A DNA stretch of 64,000 nt from assembly GCA_029260825.1 (NCBI GenBank), contig JAJDCM010000174.1, positions 1 through 64,000 of the forward strand, in the 5' to 3' direction. Below, one piece after another: positions 1 through 8,483 of this stretch. Numbering within the stretch: the stretch's first letter is position 1; each line of letters begins with the position of its first letter. The stretch is from Planctomycetota bacterium. GTDB taxonomy: Bacteria; Planctomycetota; JACOTG01; JAJDCM01. The translations under genes were made by a program, and so were the position numbers. Under the pieces are notes generated by a model. It had not been told where the DNA came from. It ran no database searches and saw only the letters and a program-made list of their open reading frames with translations.

Positions 1-725
1 TCCAGGAAGAGAGTACCTCCATCGGCCTGCTCGAATCGACCCGCCCTACTTGTCGTCGCACCGGTAAAGGAGCCCTTCTCGTGTCCAAAAAGCTCACTTT
101 CGATCAAACCCTCCGGGATAGCCCCACAATTGACGGCAACAAAAGGAGCGCTCCGTCTCGGGCTCTCGGCATGGACTGCTCGAGCTGCAACTTCTTTTCC
201 CGTGCCACTGCCCCCCGTCAACAAAAGGGTCACGTCACTCTGAGCCGCCTTGCCAAGGAGGGCAATCGACTTCTTGATTGCCGAAGACTCTCCAAGAATT
301 CGCCCGAAACCGTCCCCGCTCCGAAGTTCACTGGTGAGCAACTCCACTCGAGACTTGAGCATCCCCTGGGTCAAGGCATTACGAACTGACGTGACCACGC
401 GAGTGGAATCAAACGGTTTCTGGACGTAATCAAAAGCGCCGAGCCGCATGCAGTCGACCACATCCGTTACGCCGGTTGACGACGTCAAGACAACCACAGG
501 AAGCCCGGGTCGAGTCTCCTGAATCTTCTGCAAGATCTCTTTACCTGACATCTCGGGCATATAGAGGTCCAGAACAACCGCGGCGGGATTCTCCTGCTGC
601 AGCAGCTTGAGTCCGGTCGCCCCGTCCTTGGCGAGGATGGTTTGCATGCCGGCTTTTTCCAGGCCCGCTTGCACAAGCCTACGTAAACCCGCGTCGTCAT
701 CGATGATGAGGATCTGGCCGTTCAT
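1..725 (-). CDS. NtrC-type sigma-54-dependent response regulator (partial, 3' end beyond window)
   Basis: Reading the minus strand from the ATG at 725 gives 241 open codons that run off the window edge. Residues 1-120 are a receiver domain: acidic pair D9-D10, phosphoacceptor D53 in VLDLYMP, T81 and K103 in QKPF. From about residue 140 an AAA+ sigma-54 activator domain begins, with Walker A GGSGTGKE (171-178) and the sigma-54 contact loop read as GSFTGA (218-223) followed by GGTLFL. The family remodels sigma-54 RNA polymerase after phosphorylation by a partner kinase. The remainder of the AAA+ domain and the DNA-binding domain lie outside. The loop has Ser where the canonical GAFTGA has Ala, and Walker A has Gly for the usual Glu at position two. 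No kinase or sigma-54-type promoter was recognised here. Confidence 0.93.
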   Translation of the reverse strand, partial: MNGQILIIDDDAGLRRLVQAGLEKAGMQTILAKDGATGLKLLQQENPAAVVLDLYMPEMSGKEILQKIQETRPGLPVVVLTSSTGVTDVVDCMRLGAFDYVQKPFDSTRVVTSVRNALTQGMLKSRVELLTSELRSGDGFGRILGESSAIKKSIALLGKAAQSDVTLLLTGGSGTGKEVAARAVHAESPRRSAPFVAVNCGAIPEGLIESELFGHEKGSFTGATTSRAGRFEQADGGTLFL

Positions 726-824
726 TTCCGGGCGTTCACTCTATAGAGGGTAGACAGATCGGAGGCACGTCGCCACCATCGTCAGAATCAGAGCGAAACC
801 ATGAGAAATTTGCCCGATCGGGCG

Positions 825-3047
825 CTAACCGCCGACGACGGGTACGGCAAGAATTCCGTTCGTAACGCTTGCTGGCACCTCCGCCGCCGATCCTGGGTCA
901 TAAATGAGACCTTGGATGAAAAACCGACCGACCACCGGAAGCCCGGAGGGTCGATCGAAGAAGACCGAGGGGGCTGGCTCCGAATCCCGGTTCGGGCTAC
1001 CGAGGTGTCGAAAACGTCCGGCGTTGTTCCAGATGACTCGAGGCTCAGGACTTCCCCCGGTGATCGGCAAGGGAAATGCAGAGTGACCGAGATCGAGGGG
1101 CAACTGACGAAAACTGAGGGCGGTAGGATCCTGCGGCCACAGGTACACGGCAAACGGCGCCAATCCACCCGATGGAATAGCTGGCGGCTTCCTCATCTCG
1201 AGAGCGAAGGACTCAAGGACGTCGTAGCTCACGATCCGTTCAATACTCGTTCCTGACGAACCGTTCAGAAAAAGAACGTCCGCGATCGCCCCCCTCGCTG
1301 CGTTGACCGTCCCCAGACGAATCCCCGGATCCAGAACCGCAAGGTGGAGAAGAACATCATCAATGTCAGAATCAGCATTCAAGTCCATCGCCCCCTGAGA
1401 TCTCTCGATCACCGGAAACGCTACAAAAGTACGGCTCACCGTCACGGTCGTCGTCGCCAGGGAAAGGTTCGTCACCTGATTCGAAACACGATGATACACG
1501 TGAGCCACTTGATCGATCCCATCCCCATCCCCGTTGAGGTCTTCACCCTGATAGGCTTCGAACGCCATGAATGCCGCTGTTCCGTCAGAAGCCTCCGGAC
1601 CGGGAAGCTGACGCTGAGGTCTTGGACCTGATGCTTCAGATGCTCGGCCCGTGTTGATCAGATGTCGACGGGGCCCATCATAGAGAAAAACGACCTGGTC
1701 AAAAAAATCACCGTCCATGTTGAGATCAACTCCGATTTCCTGGACTCCCAGGAGAAGAAGATCCTCGTCCGTGATCGCCAGAATCGTTCCAGGAACCCCC
1801 AGGTCATCGACCTGCCCCGTCACGAAATCGTAAACCGCAACGGAAGTCGTCACGGGACCGGGAGTTTGAACCGCAACAAGATGATCGTTCAACTTGATCG
1901 TTCCAAATCCAACCATGGTGACGAAGAGATTTGTAATCTCGCCAGTTGCTGCATCGAAGAGATGAAGGACCGTTCCGGTGGTGCTTCCGTCACCGTCCAG
2001 ATCCACTCCCTGCTCCGTAACGTTCATGACGATCTTGCCACCGTGAGCCCCAAAAGAGCTGACGTTCACGGGGAGAATTCGGGTTGCGCCGGTTTTTGGA
2101 TTCGAGACGAACGGAAAGATGTCGATCGCATCCCCGTCACCATTCAGATCTCGTCCCTCCAGATACTCGGAGACCGTGGCAAAAACAATCCCCTCGGCGA
2201 CGGCTCCTTCGAGCCCAGAAATCCCCAGGTTGGTGACGGAAGAAGAATCGACGTCATAGTAGTGAAGAACCAGATCGGCGAAATCCCGGTCACCGTTCAA
2301 GTCTGTTCGTCCCTGACCGTTCTCCGGCACAAGAAAGGCAAGAATACCTTCACTGAAACCAATGATCCTTCCAAAGAAGCCGACGTTTCTTAGCGACCCC
2401 AGAAGGGGTTCATAGACAAACACCACTTCATCGTTCGCGTCGAGATCCCCGTTGAGATCCTGGTTCCCGTGAAATGTCTCACTCACCAAGAAGGCCAGCC
2501 GATTGTCGGAGAGGATGCCCCCGGAGCTGCACGCGACACCCAGGTTTTCGACGGTACCGGAGACAACATCCACAACATGGATGACCAGATCCTGGCTGTC
2601 CCCATCCCCATTCAGATCGCGAGCGCCTTCAAAGAGTTCACTCACCAGAAACGGGACGAACCGATCTCTCTCCTCGGGGCGGCTGATCGATTCAATCGAC
2701 ACGCCCAGGTTGATCCGAGTCCCGGAATGAATATCGTGAAGGTGGAGAACCCGATCGAAAAGATCACCGTCATTGTTGAGATCAACCCCATCCCCCTGCT
2801 CCATCACCGGAATCAGGAGTCGGTTTCCTCGAACAAATACGGGGGGGCCCCGATGAGGTTCAACACAGACTCCAAGGTTCAGAACCTGGGGTGGAGCAAC
2901 GACCGGCTCTCTAGTTTGGCCGGCCTGAGCGGAAGAGCCGGAAAACAACCCGGAGCCGCAAAGAAGGAATAGAAGGCCGAAGAAGCAGATCGAAGGCTGG
3001 GGATGTGAGTTTCGATTCCTGAAGGCATTCAAACACCCGTTTGTCAT
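825..3047 (-). CDS. secreted repeat protein with nine DLNxDGDxxD calcium-type loops (probable beta-propeller)
   Basis: 740 residues. The ATG at 3047 is chosen because AGGAG lies 8 bases upstream; an in-frame ATG at 3155 would only add an unlikely leader. A signal peptide follows (hydrophobic CFFGLLFLLCGSGLF, then Ala-rich SSAQAG). The body is about ten units of roughly 50-56 residues. Most open with NLGV, contain a hydrophobic strand like LAFLVSE, then a loop such as DLNGDGDSQD, then a strand like VLHLYD and SGxxT. Nine units carry the Asp-rich loop and one, around the seventh, lacks it. Asp spacing resembles calcium loops of dockerin, EF-hand or integrin-like blades. About 130 residues of different character end the protein (GRFFIQGLIYDPGS near the C-terminus), similar to terminal domains of secreted planctomycete proteins. 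Function unknown. Confidence 0.85.
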   Translation of the reverse strand: MTNGCLNAFRNRNSHPQPSICFFGLLFLLCGSGLFSGSSAQAGQTREPVVAPPQVLNLGVCVEPHRGPPVFVRGNRLLIPVMEQGDGVDLNNDGDLFDRVLHLHDIHSGTRINLGVSIESISRPEERDRFVPFLVSELFEGARDLNGDGDSQDLVIHVVDVVSGTVENLGVACSSGGILSDNRLAFLVSETFHGNQDLNGDLDANDEVVFVYEPLLGSLRNVGFFGRIIGFSEGILAFLVPENGQGRTDLNGDRDFADLVLHYYDVDSSSVTNLGISGLEGAVAEGIVFATVSEYLEGRDLNGDGDAIDIFPFVSNPKTGATRILPVNVSSFGAHGGKIVMNVTEQGVDLDGDGSTTGTVLHLFDAATGEITNLFVTMVGFGTIKLNDHLVAVQTPGPVTTSVAVYDFVTGQVDDLGVPGTILAITDEDLLLLGVQEIGVDLNMDGDFFDQVVFLYDGPRRHLINTGRASEASGPRPQRQLPGPEASDGTAAFMAFEAYQGEDLNGDGDGIDQVAHVYHRVSNQVTNLSLATTTVTVSRTFVAFPVIERSQGAMDLNADSDIDDVLLHLAVLDPGIRLGTVNAARGAIADVLFLNGSSGTSIERIVSYDVLESFALEMRKPPAIPSGGLAPFAVYLWPQDPTALSFRQLPLDLGHSAFPLPITGGSPEPRVIWNNAGRFRHLGSPNRDSEPAPSVFFDRPSGLPVVGRFFIQGLIYDPGSAAEVPASVTNGILAVPVVGG
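1107..2870 (-). repeat. coding repeat array: ~10 units of ~50-56 codons with Asp-rich loops
   Basis: Within the secreted protein, DLNNDGDLFD, DLNGDGDSQD, DLNGDLDAND, DLNGDRDFAD, DLNGDGDAID, DLDGDGSTTG, DLNMDGDFFD, DLNGDGDGID and DLNADSDIDD recur at regular spacing. One unit between the sixth and seventh loops has the flanking strands but no loop. The boundaries given are approximate. Confidence 0.8.
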
Positions 3048-3169
3048 GGCAAGATCTCCTACGGGGTCAATGAGCTCATCAGGATGGCATCCTTTATTAT
3101 GCATCATCCAGGGCATCGACTGCAAGCCTGCCGTTCCCCCGGGCCGCAACACCAAGTAGAATCTCTTTC

Positions 3170-4660
3170 ATGCTCCGAAACCCCATGCCCCTGGCCCTGC
3201 TACTCATCGCATCCCTGGCCCTTTCAACTGTTGCCCTTGGCGACGAATTGACCTTCACCGCATCGGTGGACGAAGCCGTCGAAAAAGGAGTCGCCTGGCT
3301 CCTGAACACCCAACAGGCCGACGGGTCCTGGCTCGGCCCGGACTATCGCCTTTACTATGGAATGACCGCGTTTGCCACCTACACACTTCTCAAGTGCGGA
3401 TTTCCGACGGATCACCCCGCAGTTCGAGCGGGGGCAGTCTACACAGCCCACCGCCCATGCACACGAACCTATGATGCAGCTTGCGTTCTCATGGCACTTC
3501 AAGCTCTTGGATCCGAACGGCCAAAGAAGCTCGCCAAACCGATAACCTTGTTCCTGATTGACAACATGGGCAACGGAAGCCGAGGAAAAAACCTATGGGG
3601 TTATCCGTTTGGGTTACACGGAGAAGGGCCCGCGACCAATCTGGATCTATCCAACACTCAATACGCTCTTCTAGGCTTGAGGGCCGCCGCGGGAATCGGA
3701 GTCCATGTCCCCGGACCGGTCTGGGAAGAAACCGCACTGACACTCCTTGATTTGCAGCGGCCGGACGGAAGCTTCATCTACAAGCCGGGACGAAACGTAA
3801 CCGCCTCCATGACGGTAGCCGGAATGGCAAGTCTCCTGATGTGCAAACAGGCGCTTGCTCGTTACCGGGGAAAGGCCCGCATCTGCCGGAGAATCGAAGA
3901 CGCTGTCAAAACCGGGCTCCTTCTTTGTACCAGCGCCCAGCCCTACCTCATGAACGCCGGCACTTTTGCCCGTCCTCAAGATATCGAAGTCCGGATCAAT
4001 CAGGGCCGCCCCTTGAAGATCACCCTTCATGATTCCGTCCGGCGAAAACAGACCCTTGTCTTCAAGAAGACGAAAGTGCGCTCCCTTCAAATCGCCATCA
4101 AAAGCGTCTACCTGGGAACAACATACCCAAGAAACGGGGGCTTTCGTGAGATCGAACTTTACTGTGATCTGAATCCCGAGGTGGATCCCATGCAACCGTT
4201 CGACCGGGAGAAATCTTCACTCCTTCGGGGCAAGGGAGAAGACAGGGTTTCCTGGAAGTATGTTGAAAAGACGCCATCGCCGTCGTGGATGAATCCTGAC
4301 TTTGCTGATGGAGCATGGAATCGAGCCGAGGCGCCCTTCGGAGCAAACCTCAAGGGTCGCGAACTCAGCCCGTGGACCGGAACCGACATCTGGTTGCGGC
4401 GCTCGTTTTTCTTGACTGCCATTCCGGACTCCCCACTTCTTTTGCAGGTTGCCAGCGACGATCGAGCGGAAATCTACCTGAACGGTGTCCTGGCAGGAAA
4501 AATCGAGGTCTACACAAAGGGACAGTACCGCAAGTTTGCGGTAGACGAAGAGGCGAGCAAAACCCTGAAAACCGGCAAAAACACGATCGCGGTCCACGCA
4601 AAGAACATCGGCGGCGCCTCTCTCATCGACGTGTTTCTACTGAATGTTCATGCCCCGTAG
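3170..4660 (+). CDS. secreted prenyltransferase/squalene-cyclase-like toroid protein with C-terminal sugar-binding-like domain
   Basis: 496 residues beginning with a signal peptide (LALLLIASLALSTVALG, cleaved near residue 25). Residues about 30-260 contain alpha/alpha-toroid repeats of the prenyltransferase and squalene/hopene cyclase superfamily: GVAWLLNTQQADGSW and later LLDLQRPDGSF. These repeats alone do not imply cyclase activity, and no DxDD-type catalytic motif was seen. From about 350 onward the sequence looks like a galactose-binding-type jelly roll, with paired aromatic strands (WLRRSFFL), a DDRAEIYLNGV turn and NTIAVHAKN. This resembles the lectin-like domain of secreted glycosidases. 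The gene is divergent from the repeat-protein gene, with 122 bp between them for two promoters. Probably an extracytoplasmic binding or surface protein; substrate unknown. Confidence 0.75.
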   Translation: MLRNPMPLALLLIASLALSTVALGDELTFTASVDEAVEKGVAWLLNTQQADGSWLGPDYRLYYGMTAFATYTLLKCGFPTDHPAVRAGAVYTAHRPCTRTYDAACVLMALQALGSERPKKLAKPITLFLIDNMGNGSRGKNLWGYPFGLHGEGPATNLDLSNTQYALLGLRAAAGIGVHVPGPVWEETALTLLDLQRPDGSFIYKPGRNVTASMTVAGMASLLMCKQALARYRGKARICRRIEDAVKTGLLLCTSAQPYLMNAGTFARPQDIEVRINQGRPLKITLHDSVRRKQTLVFKKTKVRSLQIAIKSVYLGTTYPRNGGFREIELYCDLNPEVDPMQPFDREKSSLLRGKGEDRVSWKYVEKTPSPSWMNPDFADGAWNRAEAPFGANLKGRELSPWTGTDIWLRRSFFLTAIPDSPLLLQVASDDRAEIYLNGVLAGKIEVYTKGQYRKFAVDEEASKTLKTGKNTIAVHAKNIGGASLIDVFLLNVHAP

Positions 4661-4767
4661 TCCTCCGGAGCTTCCGCCCTCTCGACAAATGGTCCCGGGG
4701 CCGCTATTCTTCTCAACACTCTGCACTGGCGATCTTCCCTTCATCTGAAAAAAGCTAGCTATCCATC

Positions 4768-6096
4768 ATGCGAATACTTGTGGTTGTGCATCTGTTTCCT
4801 CCCAAGGACTCGGCAGGCACGGAAGTCTATACCCGGAATCTCTCCCACGAGTTCAAAAGGCGTGGCAACGAGGTTTTTGTCTACCACACGGAACGCGACC
4901 CTGATCGACCCCAATATGAGTTAACTCGGGTCGAAAACGATGGTCTTCCCACGTTCCGTGCCATCCACAACTACAGATTTCAAACGTTTCGGGACACCTA
5001 CTGGGACGAACGGATGGAGGAAAACTTCCGGGAAATCCTCGCCGAGGTCAAACCCGATGTGGTTCACTGCCAGCATCTCCACCTTCACAGCATGGGCTAC
5101 CTCACCATCCTGGAAGAGCTGAATATTCCAGTCATTTACACCCTCGCTGAATACCTGCTCCTTTGCCCCCGAAACGGGTGGCTCATCAGACCGGATTATT
5201 CCCTGTGTGATGGCCCCACTCCACGCCAGTGTGGCCACTGCACCCTGGGGTTACCCCCTCCCAACAAAACGATCCTGCCCCAACGTTTGGATCGATTTCT
5301 GGGAAAACTCAAGCAACGGATCGGAATGAGAGACGTGCGCTACGTGGAGGCAAATCGCCAACGCAATCAGGAAATCAAGGAACAGCTCGCCAAGGTGGAT
5401 CTTTTCATCGCGCCTTCAATGTTTCTTCGAGATCAATTCCTGAAGAACGAGATGATTGAAAAAGACCGCATCATCCACTCCGACTATGGATTTCGCGTCA
5501 AGGAAATGCTGGCGCTCAAGAAGGATGGAGCTCCCAAGAAAAATAGCGGACCGCTGCGCATCGGGTTCACCGGAGCCATCTCCGTGTGGAAAGGAGTCGA
5601 CGTTCTGGTCGAAGCCATGAGCGGGATTTCCGAATCCGAGGCCGTCTGCGAGATTTACGGAGACCTTGACGCTTTCCCCCCGTTTGTAAAACGCCTTCGT
5701 CAACTTGCTACCCGGGGAAACGTTCATTTCAAGGGGCGCTTCGACAATACAAAGATTGCGGAGGTTCTTGACCGTTTTGATGTCCTCGTGGTTCCATCGA
5801 TCTGGTTTGAAAATTCTCCCCTCACCATTCATGAAGCCTTCCTTTATGGAGTACCGGTGATTACCAGTGGCGAGGGAGGAATGGCCGAGCTTGTAGAAGA
5901 CGGAGTGAACGGACTTCATTTTCGCCTCGGAGACAAAAATGACCTACAAGCCAAGATTCAACGGCTCGTCAATGAGCCTGAACTCCTCTCAACGCTCCGA
6001 TCCAACATGCCGATGATCAAAGACATCGAAGACGACGCCCGCCACATGGAACAGCATTTCCAGGCCCTACTCGACGGAAAGAAACCGGTGGCATGA
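4768..6096 (+). CDS. glycosyltransferase family 4 (GT-B)
   Basis: 442 residues, cytoplasmic. The N-terminus MRILVVVHLFPPKDSAG with GTEVYTRNLSHEF is a typical GT4 donor/acceptor opening. The second Rossmann half contains IGFTGAISVWKGVDVLVEAM and the E(x7)E-like sugar-nucleotide site ENSPLTIHEAFLYGVPVI, followed by GGMAELVEDGVNG. A Cys-rich insertion around residues 132-158 (CPRNGW, CDGPTPRQCGHC) could bind a metal; such insertions occur in some GT4 enzymes. It precedes a GT2 gene on the same strand by 43 bp, so both probably act on one extracellular glycan. Donor and acceptor cannot be told from sequence. The Shine-Dalgarno signal is weak. Confidence 0.92.
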   Translation: MRILVVVHLFPPKDSAGTEVYTRNLSHEFKRRGNEVFVYHTERDPDRPQYELTRVENDGLPTFRAIHNYRFQTFRDTYWDERMEENFREILAEVKPDVVHCQHLHLHSMGYLTILEELNIPVIYTLAEYLLLCPRNGWLIRPDYSLCDGPTPRQCGHCTLGLPPPNKTILPQRLDRFLGKLKQRIGMRDVRYVEANRQRNQEIKEQLAKVDLFIAPSMFLRDQFLKNEMIEKDRIIHSDYGFRVKEMLALKKDGAPKKNSGPLRIGFTGAISVWKGVDVLVEAMSGISESEAVCEIYGDLDAFPPFVKRLRQLATRGNVHFKGRFDNTKIAEVLDRFDVLVVPSIWFENSPLTIHEAFLYGVPVITSGEGGMAELVEDGVNGLHFRLGDKNDLQAKIQRLVNEPELLSTLRSNMPMIKDIEDDARHMEQHFQALLDGKKPVA

Positions 6097-6139
6097 AGAC
6101 TCACTCCATGACCAATGAGCACCTCGACACCCGACCCTC

Positions 6140-7132
6140 ATGACGAGTCTCGCTCAAACCAATCCGGCCGCCAAAGTCAGCGTGGTGATCCCGACCCTGA
6201 ATGGTGGTCCACTTTTTCGCGAAGTGCTAGAAGCGGTGTTCGCTCAGGAATGTCCTTTTCCCTACGAGGTCATCTGCATCGACTCCGGATCGACAGATGG
6301 AACCGCCGAGCATTCCCGGGACATGGGAGCACGGGTCATCAACATCCCCAGGTCGACTTTTAATCACGGGCTGACTCGAAATCTCGGGATTGAAGAGAGC
6401 CAGGCGGATTTCGTAGCCCTTCTTGTTCAAGACGCGACACCCGTCGACTCAAAGTGGCTCTTCTACCTGACTCAAGCACTCCTCGATGATGAAAATGCGG
6501 CCGGCGCCTACAGTCGGCAGGTTCCTCGGGACGACTGCAATCCATTTATTCGAGGAAGGCTTCTTGCTTGGGCAGCCGGGATGAAAGACAAGGTGACCCA
6601 AAAGGTGGGCGCGGAGGAGTGGGAGACGCTCGAGCCTCTCGAACGACTCGGCCGCATCGCATTCGACGATGTTGCATCCATGGTGCGTCGCTCCATCTGG
6701 AAAGAATTTCCCTATCTGAAGCGAGACTTTGGCGAGGACCTTTGTTTTGCCAAAAGGACCATCCTTGCCGGTCACCACATCGTTTTCGAGCCACGCTCTC
6801 AGGTCATCCACTCCCATAACAATTCCATCTGGTACGAAATGCGGCGGCTTTATTCCGATCACGACAACCTACACGATATGGTCGGTCTTCGGCAGGTCCC
6901 GAGCTTCAAAGAGGCACTTCGAGCCATCAAGCTCGGCATCAAGCATTGGGCGCGAGAAGTCAAGATGGACGACCGTCTGGGGTTCTTCGCCAGAAAATGG
7001 TGGCTCCTCAAGACGATCCCTTTTTCCGTAGCCGAGGCATGGGGAAAGTATCTGGGGGGCAAGTCCTCCCGGTGGACAAAATCATCGGCCTTCTTTCGCC
7101 AGGTCGACCGTTTTCTTCGAAAAGGGGTCTGA
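6140..7132 (+). CDS. glycosyltransferase family 2 (GT-A), rhamnosyltransferase-like
   Basis: 330 residues. The start of the catalytic fold is VSVVIPTLNGGPLFREVL, followed by the nucleotide-sugar motif IDSGSTDGT at about residues 50-58. The usual DxD position is LVQDATP at about 96-102. The sequence FNHGLTRNLGIE is typical of rhamnosyltransferase-like GT2 enzymes, and FGEDLCFAKR supplies the catalytic Asp region. The C-terminal part is basic and aromatic with possible membrane association but no clear transmembrane helix. It lies 43 bp behind the GT4 gene and is likely co-transcribed. Sugar specificity is inferred only. Confidence 0.9.
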   Translation: MTSLAQTNPAAKVSVVIPTLNGGPLFREVLEAVFAQECPFPYEVICIDSGSTDGTAEHSRDMGARVINIPRSTFNHGLTRNLGIEESQADFVALLVQDATPVDSKWLFYLTQALLDDENAAGAYSRQVPRDDCNPFIRGRLLAWAAGMKDKVTQKVGAEEWETLEPLERLGRIAFDDVASMVRRSIWKEFPYLKRDFGEDLCFAKRTILAGHHIVFEPRSQVIHSHNNSIWYEMRRLYSDHDNLHDMVGLRQVPSFKEALRAIKLGIKHWAREVKMDDRLGFFARKWWLLKTIPFSVAEAWGKYLGGKSSRWTKSSAFFRQVDRFLRKGV

Positions 7133-7189
7133 GTCCAACCAGCTATTTTTTCTCAGGGGAAGTTACCCCGCTCCCGTCCGTCAAACACC

Positions 7190-7219
7190 TTGACAAAGCC
7201 CGGGGCCAATCTGCACAAT
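7190..7219 (+). promoter_or_regulatory. candidate sigma-70-type promoter
   Basis: TTGACA at 7190-7195 and CACAAT at 7214-7219 are separated by 18 bases, about 50 bases before the Yip1-like gene. The -35 is perfect and the -10 matches four of six positions. Sequence match only. Confidence 0.35.
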
Positions 7220-7269
7220 CGTGAACCTCCCCGAACTGCTCGAAGAAGAAGCCCACCAGAGGAGCACCC

Positions 7270-8001
7270 ATGGCTCAAGACGAATTTCCCGATCATCATG
7301 AGGACACGGACTTCGATAATCCGTTTCAACCTCCTTCATCAACGGGTGCCATCTCAGCCACAGAAGACGACGGGGAACGCAACGGACCTCCCTGGGAACA
7401 AGATGGGCCGTTTCTTTCCCGATTCTGGAATACAACCAAGGGAGTCCTGTTCGACCCCAAGGAAACCTTTCTCAGAATGCGTCGCGAGGGCGGCATGGGC
7501 CCGCCACTCCTCTTTGGTTTCATCGGGGGTTTCGTCGCAGGAATCGTCGGTGCCGTGTATTCCTATTTCTACATGCAGTATCTGACGACCCTTGATCCGG
7601 AAACCTTTCAGCAGCCCTTTGGACCCACTGCCCAGTTTGTTCTTCAAGTAGGATTTATTCCCGTCTCCCTCATCTTTTTCTTCTTCTTCGGTTCCGGCAT
7701 CCTGCACCTGATGCTCCTGCTCTTCAAGGGCGCCAACCACCCCTTTCAGACCACGTTTCGGGTTGTCGTCTATGCATACGGTAGCACCGCGCTGATGACG
7801 ATCGTTCCCGGGATCGGGAACCTCGCCCAGTTCATCTGGGCACCGGTGGTCACCATCATCGGACTATCCTACGCCCAAAACACCTCGATCGGAAAAGCGG
7901 CTGCGGCAGTACTGATTCCGATCGCTCTCACTCTTCTTTGTTTCTGTGGGTTCTTCATCTTTGCTGTTGCCATGATCGCCGGGCAACTGGGCAATGTGTA
8001 A
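7270..8001 (+). CDS. Yip1-family integral membrane protein
   Basis: 243 residues with GAGGAG six bases before the ATG. Residues 1-55 are hydrophilic and acidic. GVLFDPKETFLRM is the usual entry to bacterial Yip1-like domains (named from eukaryotic Yip1), followed by about five hydrophobic segments from residue 75 to the end, including GFIGGFVAGIVGAVYSYFY and a Phe-rich helix. Family members sit in the inner membrane; their bacterial role is not established. It is followed 26 bp later by a DUF2752 gene on the same strand. Confidence 0.85.
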   Translation: MAQDEFPDHHEDTDFDNPFQPPSSTGAISATEDDGERNGPPWEQDGPFLSRFWNTTKGVLFDPKETFLRMRREGGMGPPLLFGFIGGFVAGIVGAVYSYFYMQYLTTLDPETFQQPFGPTAQFVLQVGFIPVSLIFFFFFGSGILHLMLLLFKGANHPFQTTFRVVVYAYGSTALMTIVPGIGNLAQFIWAPVVTIIGLSYAQNTSIGKAAAAVLIPIALTLLCFCGFFIFAVAMIAGQLGNV

Positions 8002-8027
8002 CTCACGATAGGACATAGGTCGAGTCC

Positions 8028-8444
8028 ATGCGCGCAACCCTTCGTCATTCGGTTCCCGGTGAAGTTGATCACGAACGAATCTGGGGATGGATCATTGCGG
8101 GGTTGTTCGCAGCGGGTCTCCTGCTCCGGGAAGTTCAGTGGCTCCGCCCGTTTTCTTGTTTGGTTCGGGAAGCAACAGGGATCCCCTGCCTCACCTGCGG
8201 AACGACCCGCGCCATCGACGCCCTGCTTCAGGGACGGATCGGGGATGCGCTGCGTTTTCACACATTGGCTGCAATCGGATTCACGGCAGGCTTTGCCTAT
8301 CTTGTGTACGCTTTGTCAGCCACTCATCTTCGGCTTCGAAGGATCCGGATCGAACTCACACACAAGGAAGCCACCTGGGTGCGCTGGAGCATCCCCATCG
8401 TCCTCACTCTTCAGTGGGTTTTCCTGATCATCGATGGGCGGTGA
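8028..8444 (+). CDS. DUF2752 membrane protein
   Basis: 138 residues with three hydrophobic segments. The DUF2752 signature is clear: FSCLVREATGIPCLTCGTTR, with CxxCGxTR at about residues 56-62, then ALLQGRIGDALRFH. The family is short, membrane-embedded and uncharacterised; the Cys pair and Thr-Arg are its hallmark. It probably forms an operon with the Yip1-like gene. It ends 39 bp from the end of the convergent FMN reductase gene. Confidence 0.9.
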   Translation: MRATLRHSVPGEVDHERIWGWIIAGLFAAGLLLREVQWLRPFSCLVREATGIPCLTCGTTRAIDALLQGRIGDALRFHTLAAIGFTAGFAYLVYALSATHLRLRRIRIELTHKEATWVRWSIPIVLTLQWVFLIIDGR

Positions 8445-8483
8445 ATGGCACCTCGAAAGATGCAGCTTGCTTGATCCATGAAG

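Noticed and set aside
1662-2972. Long plus-strand open frames opposite the secreted repeat protein
   Set aside because: They mirror the regular Asp/Asn codons of the minus-strand repeats, lack ribosome sites and encode no recognisable domain.
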